64,000 nt of DNA, taken from Zygnema cylindricum (lineage: Eukaryota > Streptophyta > Zygnematophyceae > Zygnematales > Zygnemataceae). The translations under genes and the position numbers were made by a program. The notes beneath the pieces were generated by a model that saw only the letters and a program-made list of their open reading frames with translations, was not told where the DNA came from and did no database searches. This document shows positions 1 through 12,500 of the stretch, in pieces; positions within the stretch are counted from its first letter, which is position 1, and each line of letters begins with the position of its first letter. The stretch is taken from contig JBBHKE010001278.1 of NCBI GenBank assembly GCA_037447655.1, forward strand, positions 114,287 through 178,286, read 5' to 3'.

Positions 1-3000
1 GGGACTTTGGGTGGATCATGGATACCGGTGCGTCTTAACATATGTGTTGGAACAGAGCATATTTTGATAATCTTCACCCAATATCTCCGAAGAAAATTTA
101 TTATGCGGACGGACAGTTTGTCATATCTAACGCTAAAGGCACGACAACACTCAAAGTTCTCATTGGCGGTAAACAAGTTGAAAGAACCCTTAACGATGTT
201 CTCTATGTTCCTGACTTCAAGAAAAACCTCTTCTCCACTTCGCTTGTACAAAGCAAAGGCTTTGAAGTGCTGCTGAAAATGGAAAGCAAGTAGTCAGTAA
301 ACAAGATAGAGTAGCACTTGTAGGAACCTGAGGTCCAAATCAGATGTATAGGTTGGATATTGCCCATATTAATGAAAAAGATGTTTTGTATTCGCATAAA
401 AGACTTGGCCATGTCCACTATGAAAGTCTTGACAGAATGGTTAAAGAAGGTATAATTACATGAGTCAAAATCAATAGCAAAGAAGAACATTTTTGTGATG
501 GATGTGCTCTCGGAAAGATTCATAAAAATCCTTTTCCTTCCGAAAGTAGCCATAGAGCAGCTAGAGTGTTAGAAGTAATTCACTTTTATGTATGGGGACC
601 GGCTCTGATAACATCACTTGGTCGATTTCGATTCATGGTGACCTTTACGATGAATATTCTAGGTTCACAAAAATCTATTTTATGAAAGAGAAAAGTGAGG
701 TGCTCTCTCGTTTCAAAGAATTCAAGATATCGAGCGAGAAAATTCACGAGGTTCCTATCTTAACGTTGAGATCAGATAATGGCGGGGAGTACTTATCACG
801 GGATTTCATCAACTATCTTAAAGAAAACGGAATTTCTCGTCATTTAACGGTACCATATTCTCCATAACAGAATGGTGTACCTGAAAGAGTTAACAAAACA
901 CTATCAGATAGTGCTACATCAATGATGGCAGACAAAAATATAAATGCGAAATTCTGGGCTGAAGCCTTCAATTGTGCGACATACATTAAAAATATAATAG
1001 AATCTAGAGCAGTTAAAGGGAAGACGCCGTATAAATTATGGACAGGAACCAAACAAGAAGTTGGTAACTTTAGAGTATTTGGAAACAATGTTGTCATGTT
1101 AGATAATTCTCCACATAAATGGAAAATGGAGCCAAAAGGTGTAGCGGGAATCTTACTAGTCTACGATGATCAATCAAAAGGATATAGAGTATACGTACAT
1201 GATAAAATGAAAATCTTTTTCACTAGGAATATTAGAATTAAAGATGAAGAGAAGTCAGTTGATGTCTTTCAAATGACCGCAGAGAAAAAGGCTGAGAAAA
1301 TTGCCAAATATGTTATTCTAGAACACAAACCGTGGCCAACCTTGAGTATAAGAGAAACACCGAGCATGGGTAGCGATGAGAATTTCTCATCGCTGAATCA
1401 GCAACGAGATGGAGTCGTCGCTGACCCTTCGACAGGAGGAGCTGGAGACTTCAACAAACCACGGAACCAAACTGACCCGACTTTGAACCAACGACAAAAT
1501 GATCTAATTGTTGAACAAAGATTCGTTGGAAATACGCAAATTAGCAACGAAACAATGTCGTCGCTGAACAAGCTTTGAGAGTATCTTGTCGCTAACTTAC
1601 CGAATCAAAACACAAATGGACAGACAATCTCACAGAAACGCAATGTAAGGCTTCCTTCAATTTCAACCTCAATATTTTGAGGGGAAGAAGGACAAGTAGT
1701 CGACGGAATGCAAGTGCAAACCATTATGCATTCAATACAAATTTCGAGGAGCCTCTCACCATTCAGCAAGTGTTCTCTGCACCGGAGAAAGAACACTGGA
1801 TAGCAGCAGCAAATCACGAAATAAAATCGATTATGGAGGCCCAAACGTGGGAACTCGTGGAACTTCCTCCAGATTGTAAAGCAATTGGGAGTAAGTGAGT
1901 CTTTAAAGTAAAGCTTAATCCTGATAATACCATCGAAAGATACAAAGCTAGGTTAGTAGCAAAGGGTTATAATCAAAAATAAGGAATTGATTATGAAGAG
2001 ACATTCTCACCAGTTGTCAAATTTCCAACTGTCTGCATTCTGTTAACACTGGCAGCCATAGAAAATATGGAAATACCTCAAATGGATGTTACGACTGCCT
2101 TCTTCCATGGGGAATTAGAAGAAGTAATTTATATCAACAACCAAAAATGTACCAAAAGAAGGGAAAAAAAATCTGGTGTGCAAACTACTCAAATCACTTT
2201 ATGGGCTCAAACAGGCCCCGAGGCAATGGAATCTAAAATTAGACGAGTATCTAACTAGACTTAGTTTCACTAGGATTAGTTTTGATCACTCAGTTTATGT
2301 TATGGAAAGAGAGGATGAAACAATTTTCTTGCTGTATATGTTGATGACTTGTTGATTATTTCAAAAACAATTGAGGGTATTAACAAATTCAAAACGACTT
2401 AAAATCTAGATTTGAAATGAAAGATTTAGGGGAGGCAAAGTATATTCTTGGTATACAAGTAGAGAGAGATAGGACTAAAAGAATTATGAGACTTACACAG
2501 AAAGAGGCTATAGGGAATATGCTGGAAAAAATTGACAAAAAGGATGTAAAAGGAGCTGCCACTCCTATGGAATTCAAACATAAATTAGAGGGAGTAGAAA
2601 TAGACTCAAGAGTAATTGTGGGAGAGAGTCTAAAAATAGGGGAGTCAGAATTCATGGAAAATATTCCCTATCAACAGATTGTTGGGAGTCTAATATATTT
2701 TATGAATTGCACACGTCCGGATATTGCGGCAGCAGTAGGTGCTCTAAGCAAAAGTCTGCCAAATCCAAGAAAATCAGATTGGGAGGCAGCAAAACGAGTG
2801 TTAAGATACTTGGCAGGGACTCGAGAGTTCAAGCTAACTCTAGGTGGAGACGAAGTAAAACTTCAAACGTGGAGTGATGCCAGCTACGGTGAGATGCCGA
2901 GAAGACGATCAACAACAGGATATGTTTTACAAGTAGGAAATAGAACTTGCAGTTGGAGCAGCAAGCTTCAAAAGATCACTGCCCAATCAACGATGGAGGC

Positions 3001-3322
3001 AGAATACATGGCTGCATGCTTAGCCATCAAGGAATTGCTATGGGTTAAATCTCTACTCCAGGAGCTGGGCTTCATTCAAAATGGTGTGCAAACTTTGTTC
3101 TGTGACAATCAAGCTGCCATCGCCATTGCATCTAATCCTGCACATCATTTCAAAAGCAAGTATATGGATATCAGACTTCATTTTGTTCGAGAAAAGGTCT
3201 TTGCCAAAATTGTGAAACTTTGTTATTTACCGGATGAGAAAATGGTGGTTGACATGTTAACAAAGGCCTTACCGGCTCCCAAGTTACAGTTTTGCACAGA
3301 TGCTTGTGGGTTAAGTGGTTAA
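1..3322 (+). pseudogene. copia pol remnant of element Z (protease-integrase-RT-RNase H)
   Basis: The protease motif DTGAS is encoded near 14-30 and is followed directly by a stop. The integrase core shows RSDNGGEYLS around 770-800 and continues to about 1578 in another frame. RT fragments cover 1680-2410 (EAQTWELVELPPDCKAIGSK, then a stop; a YVDDLL-like segment near 2340 in a shifted frame). The longest open part is 2417-3322 and carries the end of RT and RNase H (TWSDASYGEMP, QSTMEAEYMA, LFCDNQAAIAI, KYMDIRLHFVREKV). At least five stops or frame changes break the frame, so it cannot encode a full polyprotein. It is most like element X in this window. Confidence 0.93.
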
Positions 3323-3345
3323 AAGAGCCTAAAGCTTTAGGGGAG

Positions 3346-4253
3346 TGTTGGTTTATAAAAGCTTTAGTCCTCTCTATAATCTGTGAAAGGAAAATACAGG
3401 ACTTAGAAACATTTTCATAACCTGTTTCAAAGTGTGTGTCAAAATTAATGTGAATTGACAATCTGGACTGTACAAAACTAAGGAGATCACATCAGACGGT
3501 TCATAAGGAAAAAAAAATGTTACGAAATGGCGCGCACTACTTAATTATGACATACCGAAATAGACAAGATCGTACCGACAAAGGCCTACCAGAATCTGGA
3601 AGTGGACCACAGTGACGCCGCGGCAAGTTTCATCACGTATAATGTTTCAATGTCGGTTGTGACCTTATGGAAAGTTTCGTAATGTATAATGTTTCAATGT
3701 CGGTTGTGACCTTATGGATACGGGAGTTTATCATCACACGTAGTTGTATATTTTTATGTACCGTTAGTAATAGACATCCGTAGACAATTAAAGTTCGTCT
3801 GTACGTACTAAACAGTAGACACCGTAGATGAATTTAACATACATCAGGTATTTAGTTAGATTACATTAGAGCACGGTTAAATAGTACCGTATCATTCTTT
3901 ACAGTGTTGTGATTGGCTAATTAGATAGTAGTAGAATATATTTGTATAAATTCTAGGACTTAGTTACTTTCATGTATTCCTTTTAATGAGGTTTCAAGGA
4001 GCACATATGTGCAGTTTAATTGATATTCTCTGGGCTATATTTCTTGGGTTAATTGGGCGTTCTGCTTGAAACTTTGTGAGTTGTCAACACCACGCGGTAA
4101 ACTCTTCTCTCATAGAGTTTGGGGCCATTTGGCTATATTGATTACTTTGTGCAGAGGATCAAAGTTGGTATCTTGAGTGCTTCCTATCTTTGGTTCTGTG
4201 ATGGCTACTACTTCAACAGCTACTGGGGGTGCGTCGAGTGTCATAGAACAACA
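3346..4253 (+). repeat. 3' LTR of element Z (908 bp)
   Basis: Starts TGTTGGTTTATAAAAG directly after a purine run (CTTTAGGGGAG) and ends ACAACA, so it has TG...CA ends. A TATA-like segment (TTTGTATAAATT) lies near 3942-3953, followed by AGGACTTAG, a pair also seen in the other LTRs here. An ATG at 4201 opens a short frame (MATTSTATGG...IEQQ) to the LTR end. By comparison with X this is the LTR-encoded Gag N-terminus, not a separate gene. Confidence 0.85.
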
Positions 4254-6380
4254 ATACATGTTTAACGCTAATAAGAACAAAAGTTGTAATTTTGTACTTT
4301 TTTGGTTACAGGCGGGTACGGTTAGTAGCGAGATATCGAGTTTCGGTTAACTTTTATTTTCGTAAACGTCGGTCGGTTAACGGTTAACAATTTTGGAGCG
4401 TGACATAACCTAGTCGGGCGTCGGTTACTCAAATTTTGAAAAAAAAAAAAGGTCGGTTTCGGTTATGAAAATTTTTGACTTTTGCGACCTTTGGAGATCA
4501 TTGTTTGTGCTGACTCGCTGACAGATTTGGCTTCAACCGGACAATATTGGAAAATGTAGCGCCAGTGGTAGCGCCATCAGAAAAATTGGCTGATCCTGAA
4601 TCCATGATACTTTCAGGAAAAGTGGACTTCTGTACTGTAGACTGTGTACTGTACTGTACTGTACTCTACTGTACCGTGTTGTGTTGTGTATCCGTAGCCA
4701 TTTGCCGATAACCGATATGTTTTTTTTTTTTGACCTACTACGGATATGTTTGCCAAGTATATCGAACACAGAATCATCGCCATATAAACCAATATATCGC
4801 AATGAATTACTAATAAATTTCGGGCCCGATAACTATTGGCGATAGCTGTACAGTTAAAACCGTACACTTGTAATTTTTGTACGTTGCATGCTACTTTATA
4901 CAGTAAATAATACATAATTGTTCACACCGTTTAGTGCGAACGATTCAATCGCGACGAATAATACGTAACGAACGCATTGAACGTTTTGAAAAAAATGTAA
5001 AAATCGTTAATGAATTTTCGTCCGTACTATTCCGTACATGTAAACGAAATTAAATTTTACAATGTACCGCAGTTTGTACATTTTTCGTACATATTCCGTA
5101 TCTTTTCGTAATTGTCCGTACATTTTTGGTACACTTTCATACATTTCCGTAAAATTTGTGTTCAATTTACCGGACAGAAAGTACTACGAAGTGCAACATA
5201 TCTTTTCGTCAAATTCCGTACATTTACCGTACAAAACCTTACAGCTATCGTAAAACAACATACAGTTTCCGTAAATTAGCCGTTCAGTTTACTAGACAGA
5301 AAGTACATCGCTATTGTTTGCGATTTTTTCAACAGTCACGAACTATACGTTTCAATCGGGAAAAAACATAGTTGTTCAAAACGCATTTTACGCACGATTC
5401 AAACGCGCGTACAATACGTAGAAATTGGAGAGGTCGATTTGAAAAATCGTAAAAATCGTTAATGAATTTCTGTCCGTACAATTTTGTAAATGTAAAAATA
5501 ATTGAATTGAACATGTACCGCAGTTTGTACGTAGTCTACTTTTGTAACTTGTAGGCCCAGGTTCGAATCCTCGCCAACGCTGTTTTTTTGTCAGAGTTAC
5601 AGCTTCGACAACGGCTTGAACGGCAGTTTCACTGTCTACTTCCTTGGCGTTACTAATGGCAACTTCCTTTAAGATTCGTTTTCATGGCGGCTTCTTTGAA
5701 AAAAAAAAAAAAAGCGTTCGTACACATTTTGAACTTACGGCGCGCAAATAGTGTGACGCTGAAACGTCTCTTTTTGAAATTGTCCGTACATGTACGATAA
5801 AATTTCGTACACATCCGTGCACATTCCGTTTCAGTTTACAGAATAGAAAGTATCAATTCGTGTATCGTATCTTTTCGTAAACATCCGTATGATTAACGTA
5901 AAATACCGTACAGTTACCGTAATTTGTTTATAGGTTTTCTGTAAATTCCAGTTTCAATTTACAGCAGACGTTTTTTTGCTATTTTTTCAAAAGTCACGTA
6001 CAATACGTAGAAACTGGAAAAAATGAAAAAACAGCGCGATTTGAACAACTAGGGGAAAAAGGAAAATATCGCACGATTTGAACAACAGAAGAATAATACA
6101 ATATAATATTAAATGCTATGATATAGTATACTAAATTTTTTACACTTATCGGCGATAAATAAATTGTTGATTCCGGAGCGATATACCGGGACCCCTCACC
6201 GTTCAATAACCGATAGCTATCAGTAGCGGTTCTGTCGCAATAAGTTTTGACCCGATACACAACACTCTGAACAATTTTTCTGCGTGCACACTATTTTCGA
6301 TTGTTTTATTTCCACGGTTGTGATTGAAAGCTCGGTTTGTCACCCCCACTGTTGGCTTTATCCAATCGAAAATCGGGCAC
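4254..6380. repeat. Repeat-rich intergenic DNA between element Z and OST4
   Basis: No gene seen. 4270-4500 is one copy of a roughly 200-bp dispersed repeat rich in GGTTAAC and CGGTCGG (other copies near 23.26-23.46 and 45.73-46.08 kb). 4680-4860 and 6100-6250 carry GATATATCG/CCGATA-type sequence. 5020-5960 is full of CCGTACA/TTCGTACA words. A tRNA T-arm-like string (GGTTCGAATCC) sits near 5551-5561. Confidence 0.6.
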
Positions 6381-6565
6381 GTGTGCACGGAGAAAGAATG
6401 TTTTATGTGGCGAAAAGAATAGTAACCCTAACAGCGGTACGGAACTTTGAGGCTCTCTGCCGTCTGCTTGTTCTTACGACTGAATTATCTCATAAGTCCC
6501 TTTGCTTTTGCGACCATCTAAAGAGTCAAAACGTGTCCAGTTTTTCTTTTTTCCTCACTATCAAG
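6380..6565 (+). other. Probable 5'UTR exon of OST4
   Basis: The sequence TCACTATCAAG|GTGAGAA gives a good donor at 6565/6566. The next strong acceptor in this direction is TTTGCAG ending at 7786, immediately before the OST4 ATG. The 5' limit is a guess, since no transcription start can be read. Confidence 0.5.
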
Positions 6566-7302
6566 GTGAGAATCATGCTCCTTTATTCTTGCAAATTGCT
6601 TTGTTGTTTTGTTTGTTTGTTTCTTTTTTTGTCAGCTTGTTGTTGTTAAGATATGATAAAACCGGCGGTTATTTTTTTGTAACAAGCATGTTGCAAGAAA
6701 CTACTCTTCCGACTCATCCAGTCCCTTCTGTTCCCGGTCTGTTAAGTCGATGTGGAAGCATTTGTGTCGTCTGCTTATCATATGTTTCGGTATTTGCTGT
6801 TGTAAACTGCTGAATGTCAAACTGCTTTTCTTCTTTTGTTTCCTTTTGTCCGTCTGTCGTTTTTTGTCTCAGATCTGTAATGTTGAATCGTTCCTATTGA
6901 TAACTCTCTGCCTGTAAACGACTTGAAACCTAATATTCAGAATCTCCAATAGAATAACGTCACTGTTGCATTTTATTCATCTTTCATAAGAAAGATACAT
7001 GCTTTGTAGATTATAACTCAGTGTTGGGCTTCCTGAGTGGAGGAAGTTATTCCTCACATTTCTAAGTGAGCTTCGGCAACAGTGGCTCTGTGTTCGAGGT
7101 TTTAGCTATTTCCGTGTTTTAGCTATTTTCTAACCCATAATATTGATTTATACCGTAACTTGGCCAAACTGCATTGGTTGTGATTAGTTGGACTGTACTG
7201 ATTCTAGGTGACAAATTCTTGTTTGGCTTATGCATTTTTTCACTGCCCATCGTTATCAGAGTTTACATCCTAATTCAGTCGCGATTTTTTTGCCAAAAAC
7301 TT

Positions 7303-7428
7303 TAACATAGTGTTAACAACATTATTTAAGGCAGTGGACTACAATCTGCCACGTCTTCTTGCACGAATTAGTATTTTAACTTTTAATTTCGCATGAACAC
7401 TAATAAATTCTTAACGCTAATAACGATA
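7303..7428. mobile_element. Truncated inverted-repeat (MITE-like) element in the OST4 5'UTR intron
   Basis: The core TTTAAGG...GTGGACTACAATCTGCCACGTC...TTAG...ACACTAATAA...CGCTAATAACGAT aligns, reversed, with the element at 44126-44326. One terminus is degraded or missing. Confidence 0.6.
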
Positions 7429-7786
7429 GGCAGGGTAATCTGGGCCTCGGTAATCTAAAAACAAGCATGTCCTAGTTTATCCTAAGTTGTGGATCATCCT
7501 ACTTTTAGGTAATTACATTGAAATAATTTGCCCTGATGTTTGGGGTGAATCTTACAGTTTTAGAGTGAGAACCGCATGTTAAATTGCTTGTACAACGGTA
7601 ATTGATTTGCACTCAAAACGAGGGTAAAACTGCGATAGTGTAAATAAACCTATCAGGTTTTATGTAAGCATTGAAATTTGACAGACCTAACTTGTTCAGG
7701 AATTGGACTTCTATCCTGAAAAACATCTGTAAAACAGCTTAAATAAGTAATAAGTAGTAATAATGTTCCCGGTTTTGTGTTTGCAG

Positions 7787-7900
7787 ATGATTGATGACCA
7801 AGATCTCGGCTTTTTCGCCAACGTCCTCGGCATTTCTATTTTTGTCCTAGTTGTGGCCTACCACTATGTGGTTGCTGACCCTAAATATGAGGGGTCATGA
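7787..7900 (+). CDS. OST4: OST4, oligosaccharyltransferase subunit 4 (37 aa)
   Basis: Encodes a 37-residue single-span membrane protein starting [19 protein letters not shown] and ending ADPKYEGS, the typical length and sequence of the plant OST4 subunit. OST4 sits in the ER membrane and stabilises the STT3-containing oligosaccharyltransferase that transfers glycans to Asn-X-Ser/Thr. The hydrophobic span is about residues 9-30. The ATG follows directly after a splice acceptor (TTTGCAG), so the whole CDS is one exon and the upstream 1221-bp intron (6566-7786) is in the 5'UTR. It runs tail-to-tail with the LMBR1-like gene. It is intact and too short for ordinary ORF filters. Confidence 0.95.
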   Translation: MIDDQDLGFFANVLGISIFVLVVAYHYVVADPKYEGS

Positions 7901-9375
7901 GAAGTTCCTGATGAATCAGTCTGCTGTGACGATGTCACATTTGAACTCGGTAAACCACTGAAGGAGATGTTCGATTATAAGGATGCATCTGAAGGCTGCT
8001 CAACTTTTTTGTCACTTTTTCATTAGTGCTCCTAAATGTTAAAGATGAGTTAGAGCTTATGAGTTAACGACATAGGGCATATGAGCTAAACTTCCTTTTA
8101 AGTTGACTTATGGTATTCGGAGACTTTTTTTTTTAATAAAGGTTTGTAATTGATTTTTTTTTTTACTTGATTATTACCATGAAAGAATAACTTGAAGACA
8201 GATCCATGTTGTTTTTGGTTTAGGGTTCTCACATTGTAGATGATGTGAATATTTCCAAACCTGGCCGCCTTTGATGTCTGACCTGTCGAGTGCTGAGAAG
8301 AATTCTGAAGGTTGGACAAATCATTTTTTTTTTTTGGTACTCAAAACTCAAAACCCCAAACACAAACTATCTTCATTGACTCGCAGGATACAACCAGGAA
8401 CACAAGAAGGCATGAGCTATTTAGGTGAAGACAGTTTCAGTCAGGTTGTCATGTAGGCACTGCTTTGTTTCAAGGGAACCTGTTAGTAGAGTTGCCCGGG
8501 AAAGCTCGTAGGTTCTCCGACTTTTAAAACACCTAGTTCTCTTATTCCTTCTTCCACAAAATACCAAACCATCAACCTGGAAGGCTCCAAGAGTTCGTGG
8601 GTTATTTTAGGGTGTTTTTAGGGTTTTTGGCCTGCTTTTGCAATTTGAAAGTAGACTGCAAATTGTTTAGGGGAGCACTGGGGCAAATGGTTTCGGACAG
8701 CAATGATGCAAGCATGCGTCCATGTGATGTTGAAAATCACATTACTTCTGTTTTCTAATTTATATTTCAGGGCCTCATGTTGCTATGCTTGCTCGTGGAA
8801 CTAACACCAATATTAGAGTACCTTCGGAACTTCTCGAAATATAATAATGTGTACTGGGCACTGTTGCCAATTTTTATAGTACATCTTCCAGAACAGGAAA
8901 AAAATCTGAATATGGCTTTACATAGTTTAGAATGAATTGAATGTGTCACAATCTTCCATCTGTCTTGTTCTGCTGATTACAATCATATCACAATCATGAA
9001 ATTTAAACTGTAAAAGTTTGTGTCAGATTAACAGCCTTACAGTGGGACAATGGAAGGCAGTATTGCTCATCACCCATCCATGAAATAAGACCTTAAGATG
9101 CTTGACAACATTAGCTTAGTGACAACGAAAACTATGATGAGCTCACCAGTCTGTACAAGCTCCAAAACCATTGTAGAATCATATTCCATCATCTTCCAGG
9201 ACTTCACAGAGCGTTGATCAAACTAAGTCATAGCTCAACTTGAAGTCATTATCAATTAGACGTACTGTGATAATGAAATTTGTAAAGTGGAGTTTGTCGT
9301 ACATTGTCGACATTTTGCTCATAGAAAGCCATTCAGGAGATACGCAAATGTACCCATATCTGGTTGCTCATTGTA
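7901..9375. other. Intergenic region between convergent OST4 and LMBR1-like genes
   Basis: Contains the OST4 3'UTR (AATAAA-like ATAAAG near 8137) and otherwise no supported coding sequence. Open frames here are short and show no recognisable domain. Confidence 0.5.
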
Positions 9376-9589
9376 ACTAGACCTTGAATCGTCATTAGCG
9401 TTAAACGACATGCCCGGGGCCCTTGAACATAAAATATCCTTAATAATACCAATTGTTTTCTTTCTTAACGCTAATTTGGTAAGGGGTCTAGAGTTGTCCA
9501 CATCACTTGGACATAAGTTAGAATTAACAACATAAAAATAAACCCCACACTATATATGTAATAATGCTAATAATGATTCACGCTGTAGT
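9376..9589. mobile_element. MITE-like element at the 3' end of the LMBR1-like gene
   Basis: Termini ACTAGACCTTGAATCGTCATTAGCG (9376-9400) and its inverse, reading GCTAATAATGATTCACGCTGTAGT (9566-9589), form imperfect terminal inverted repeats related to the ACACCGTGAATCGTTATTAGCG ends at 43.6-45.7 kb. The length is about 214 bp and it has no coding capacity. Its right end overlaps the last codons and the TGA of the LMBR1-like gene. I could not define a clear target duplication. Confidence 0.65.
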
Positions 9590-12500
9590 GCCTTGAGCAA
9601 CTCGTTTATGGTTTTTGCTGCGCTGCTTCTTCTTCCATCCCTAAACACAGAAAACCATGCGCCAAACATCACATAAGATGGTAAGTGCACAACAGGGTTG
9701 AGAGATGCATGACCTTTGGATCTCACTCTGGTTTCCATAATTACAATGTGAGAAAACAATGAAATTTGACAACTCACCCATTTGAAGTACCAAATGGTGG
9801 TAAGCCCCGCAAAAACAACAAACACAATCTGAAAGACATTATAGCTGCAAAAAATGAACACCATACCCCACAAATCTTTATAAGTTGGTGCATATTTCAC
9901 TAATGGTAACAGTGAGAAAACCATTCATTTGAAATAGCTTGCAACTTGAACCCAGGCTGTACCATTGTCTGCAATCTAAACTACACTGCCCATTACTATT
10001 AGAGTTAATCCGTCTGATTTGAGTGAGTGCTCTTTTGACCCATAATCAAGTCAGTGTTCATAACACTATTTATTTGAGTGGTACATGTGTTGTAATTTAT
10101 AAATCTTTATTTCAGTTTATAGGGGTAAAAATAACTTAGGATATTTTTCCTAGTAATACTTACCTTAATTAGTGTTACAGTAGCAAAAGGTACAGTAGAG
10201 TGTATTGTACTTTTGTAGGGACACGTGTTGGCGAAAGGAAGTATGCAGGTTTTTCGGAGTAGCGCCGACAATCAAGCATACGTGTCAAAAAGTTGACGAT
10301 GCGATTCACATGATCGGACGAACGGGATTTGTCCCGAGTATTCCGGAAACATATGGTACAGATCGACGGTACCATCGTCAATCGAATCTGTTCCAACGGA
10401 CGTGATTCACTTGGGACCACAAGCGTGATTCACGAGGGACCACAAGCGTGATTCGCGTGGGACCACAAGTGACGAAGCACTCAGGTGCTTCGTACTACAC
10501 GACCACATTCGGCTGGACTTTAGCGGTCACCGCTGACTAAGCATTTGGAACGTTTTGTGTACGGTTAGAACGTTTTGTGTACGGTTCAATTTCTGTAAAT
10601 ATTTGAATAACATTAGTTTGTCGTTTAGTGTGATATAAAATAGTGTTCTATTAATCAGGTTTTTTAGAAAATAGTAATTAGGGTTTTTGAGGTACAGTGA
10701 CGTACGGGTAGGATGCTTTGTCGTTAGTCAGGATAATAACCGTAGTAACGGTTACCCGAATTAGTGTAGATCAGTAGATACACACTGTGAGTATATAAAT
10801 TAGGACTTAGCCAATTTTGTAGTATCCAGTTTTGGGAATATGATTTTCTAAGGGCAGTTTTTGGGAAACTTCCAAACATCATGGTTTACTGGGTCATTTG
10901 GGCTGCAATTTTGGGAATTGTCATTTGGGCTGCAATTTTGGGAAATGTCAGTTTACTGTATTGTGTATCACTGTATCAAATTTGAAACATATCAAATTTG
11001 AAACATATTGGGGTTCTGAGTCATATAACCCCAGTCATATTTTGTGTCAGTTCAAAGTTGGCTGTTGAGTAGGTACTTTGATAGTTTCTGCTGTTTTTCA
11101 TGTCTACTTCTACTACTACTGCTGGTTCTCCGCCTGCAACAGTAGTTGTAGAACAACAACATGAGCCACGTGACAGAACATAATCTACTGTAGTTAATTT
11201 CAGTAGAGTGTTAATACTAATAATTCACCAATTCTAATAGTGATGGGCGGTGTAGCTTTCCTAACCTTTTCCAACCTTTTCCTTTTGAGTTATCACGAGT
11301 AAACCTAACTTTCGCGTTTCAGATAAGAGCTTTGCAACGAAAACATTCATCGGCTGTCCATTCATCTTAAAAAAAGAGACAGAAAATGCAATAACACTCA
11401 CATGTAAAGGTACCGAACACCTCTCAAATTTTCAAGTGTGTGCCCGAAAATTTCCCACACTGCTGTGCTTTCAGCATATTCTCCAAATGCTTTGGCACAA
11501 AATTGAATAACACTGCATATGATTTTTTGAAGATAGAAGTCAAATTCCAAACTACCAGACATGTTCTAAAAAGTCAGCTCACAATGTAATGCTTTTTGCT
11601 ACAAGTAGCCTAGCCAAATTTTCACAAAGTAAAAGAAATGATCCAAACAGTTCTTATTTCTTTAAGAGGTTTGAGAAAGAGAAGGACAAAGAAAGGTCCC
11701 ATGCCTTATTGAGCAGCACAGGATTAAGGCGACGTTGAAAAGGAAGGAGCTCATCAAGGTGCCATTTACTCTGCAAATCAAAGAATTGGAGTAAAGAATG
11801 GATGAGCTCCAAGGTCCATCCTTTGTCAAATATGAAGTTACACGCAGTTTGTCAAGCTTTTTTTTCTTCGTTTTTCAAATTAAGTCCACTAATCGTAAAA
11901 GCTAATCGTAGTCCTTAACGAGGGATCTTTTTCCTCTGACACTGCAGAAAATATTGTTGCCAATGGCATAATTTGGAAAGGTTGATTTTTTTTTTACTTC
12001 ATAGGATGAATGGAGAAAATGGCGAAGTTGAGTCCGAGGTACATCTCGCCCGCCATGACAGCCAAAAGAAGGTAGAAGCAAAAAAAGGCAAAAGCAGCAG
12101 TTCCCAATAATCCTGTTACCCAAGTCATATAAAGAAAGGGTCACTTAAGACAGAAATAGACGTGAACGGAATTTGAAGCAATCAAAACAAAGAAAAAGAC
12201 ACTAAGAAATAGACATAAAATAAATCTCAAGTTATGATAACAAAGGTAGGTGAATCCGGCTGGGCTATCAGGAGAGGACATGCATATTAAGGTATCCTTG
12301 AGGAAACCGTCAAATATTAAGAATAGTAACAAGAATCTTCACTTCACAAACATACTGAAGCAGTCAGAGAAAGAGAAGAATTTCAAACCCCAGGCGTTAT
12401 CAAGCTTGATGAAGACTTGGTTCAAAAAAGTCGTCGCTGGTGGCTTCACGAGCATATACAAAATAATGTGAAGAATCCAAGCAATCGATAGAAATAATCT

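Larger units (their letters stand above)
1..4253 (+). mobile_element. Element Z: 3' portion of a decayed Ty1/copia retrotransposon
   Basis: The window opens inside the protease/gag-pre-integrase part of a copia polyprotein. The order is protease, integrase, reverse transcriptase, RNase H, polypurine tract, LTR, which is the Pseudoviridae/copia order. The coding part has many stops and frame changes. The LTR begins TGTTGG at 3346 and ends in ...GAACAACA at 4253. The 5' half lies outside the window, so its target-site duplication cannot be checked. Confidence 0.93.

Noticed and set aside
4201-4262. ATG-led frame MATTSTATGG... looking like the start of a new gag gene
   Set aside because: It is the LTR-encoded Gag start in the 3' LTR of element Z; the LTR ends at 4253 and unrelated DNA follows.
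5545-5580. Possible tRNA gene (GGTTCGAATCCTCGCC)
   Set aside because: Only a T-arm-like string; I could not build an acceptor stem, D arm or anticodon arm around it.
9550-9924. 124-codon minus-strand ORF ending [10 protein letters not shown] as the LMBR1-like C-terminus
   Set aside because: It reads through an intron; the spliced frame (exon 14 to 9778, exon 15 from 9640) gives [11 protein letters not shown], which fits the family.
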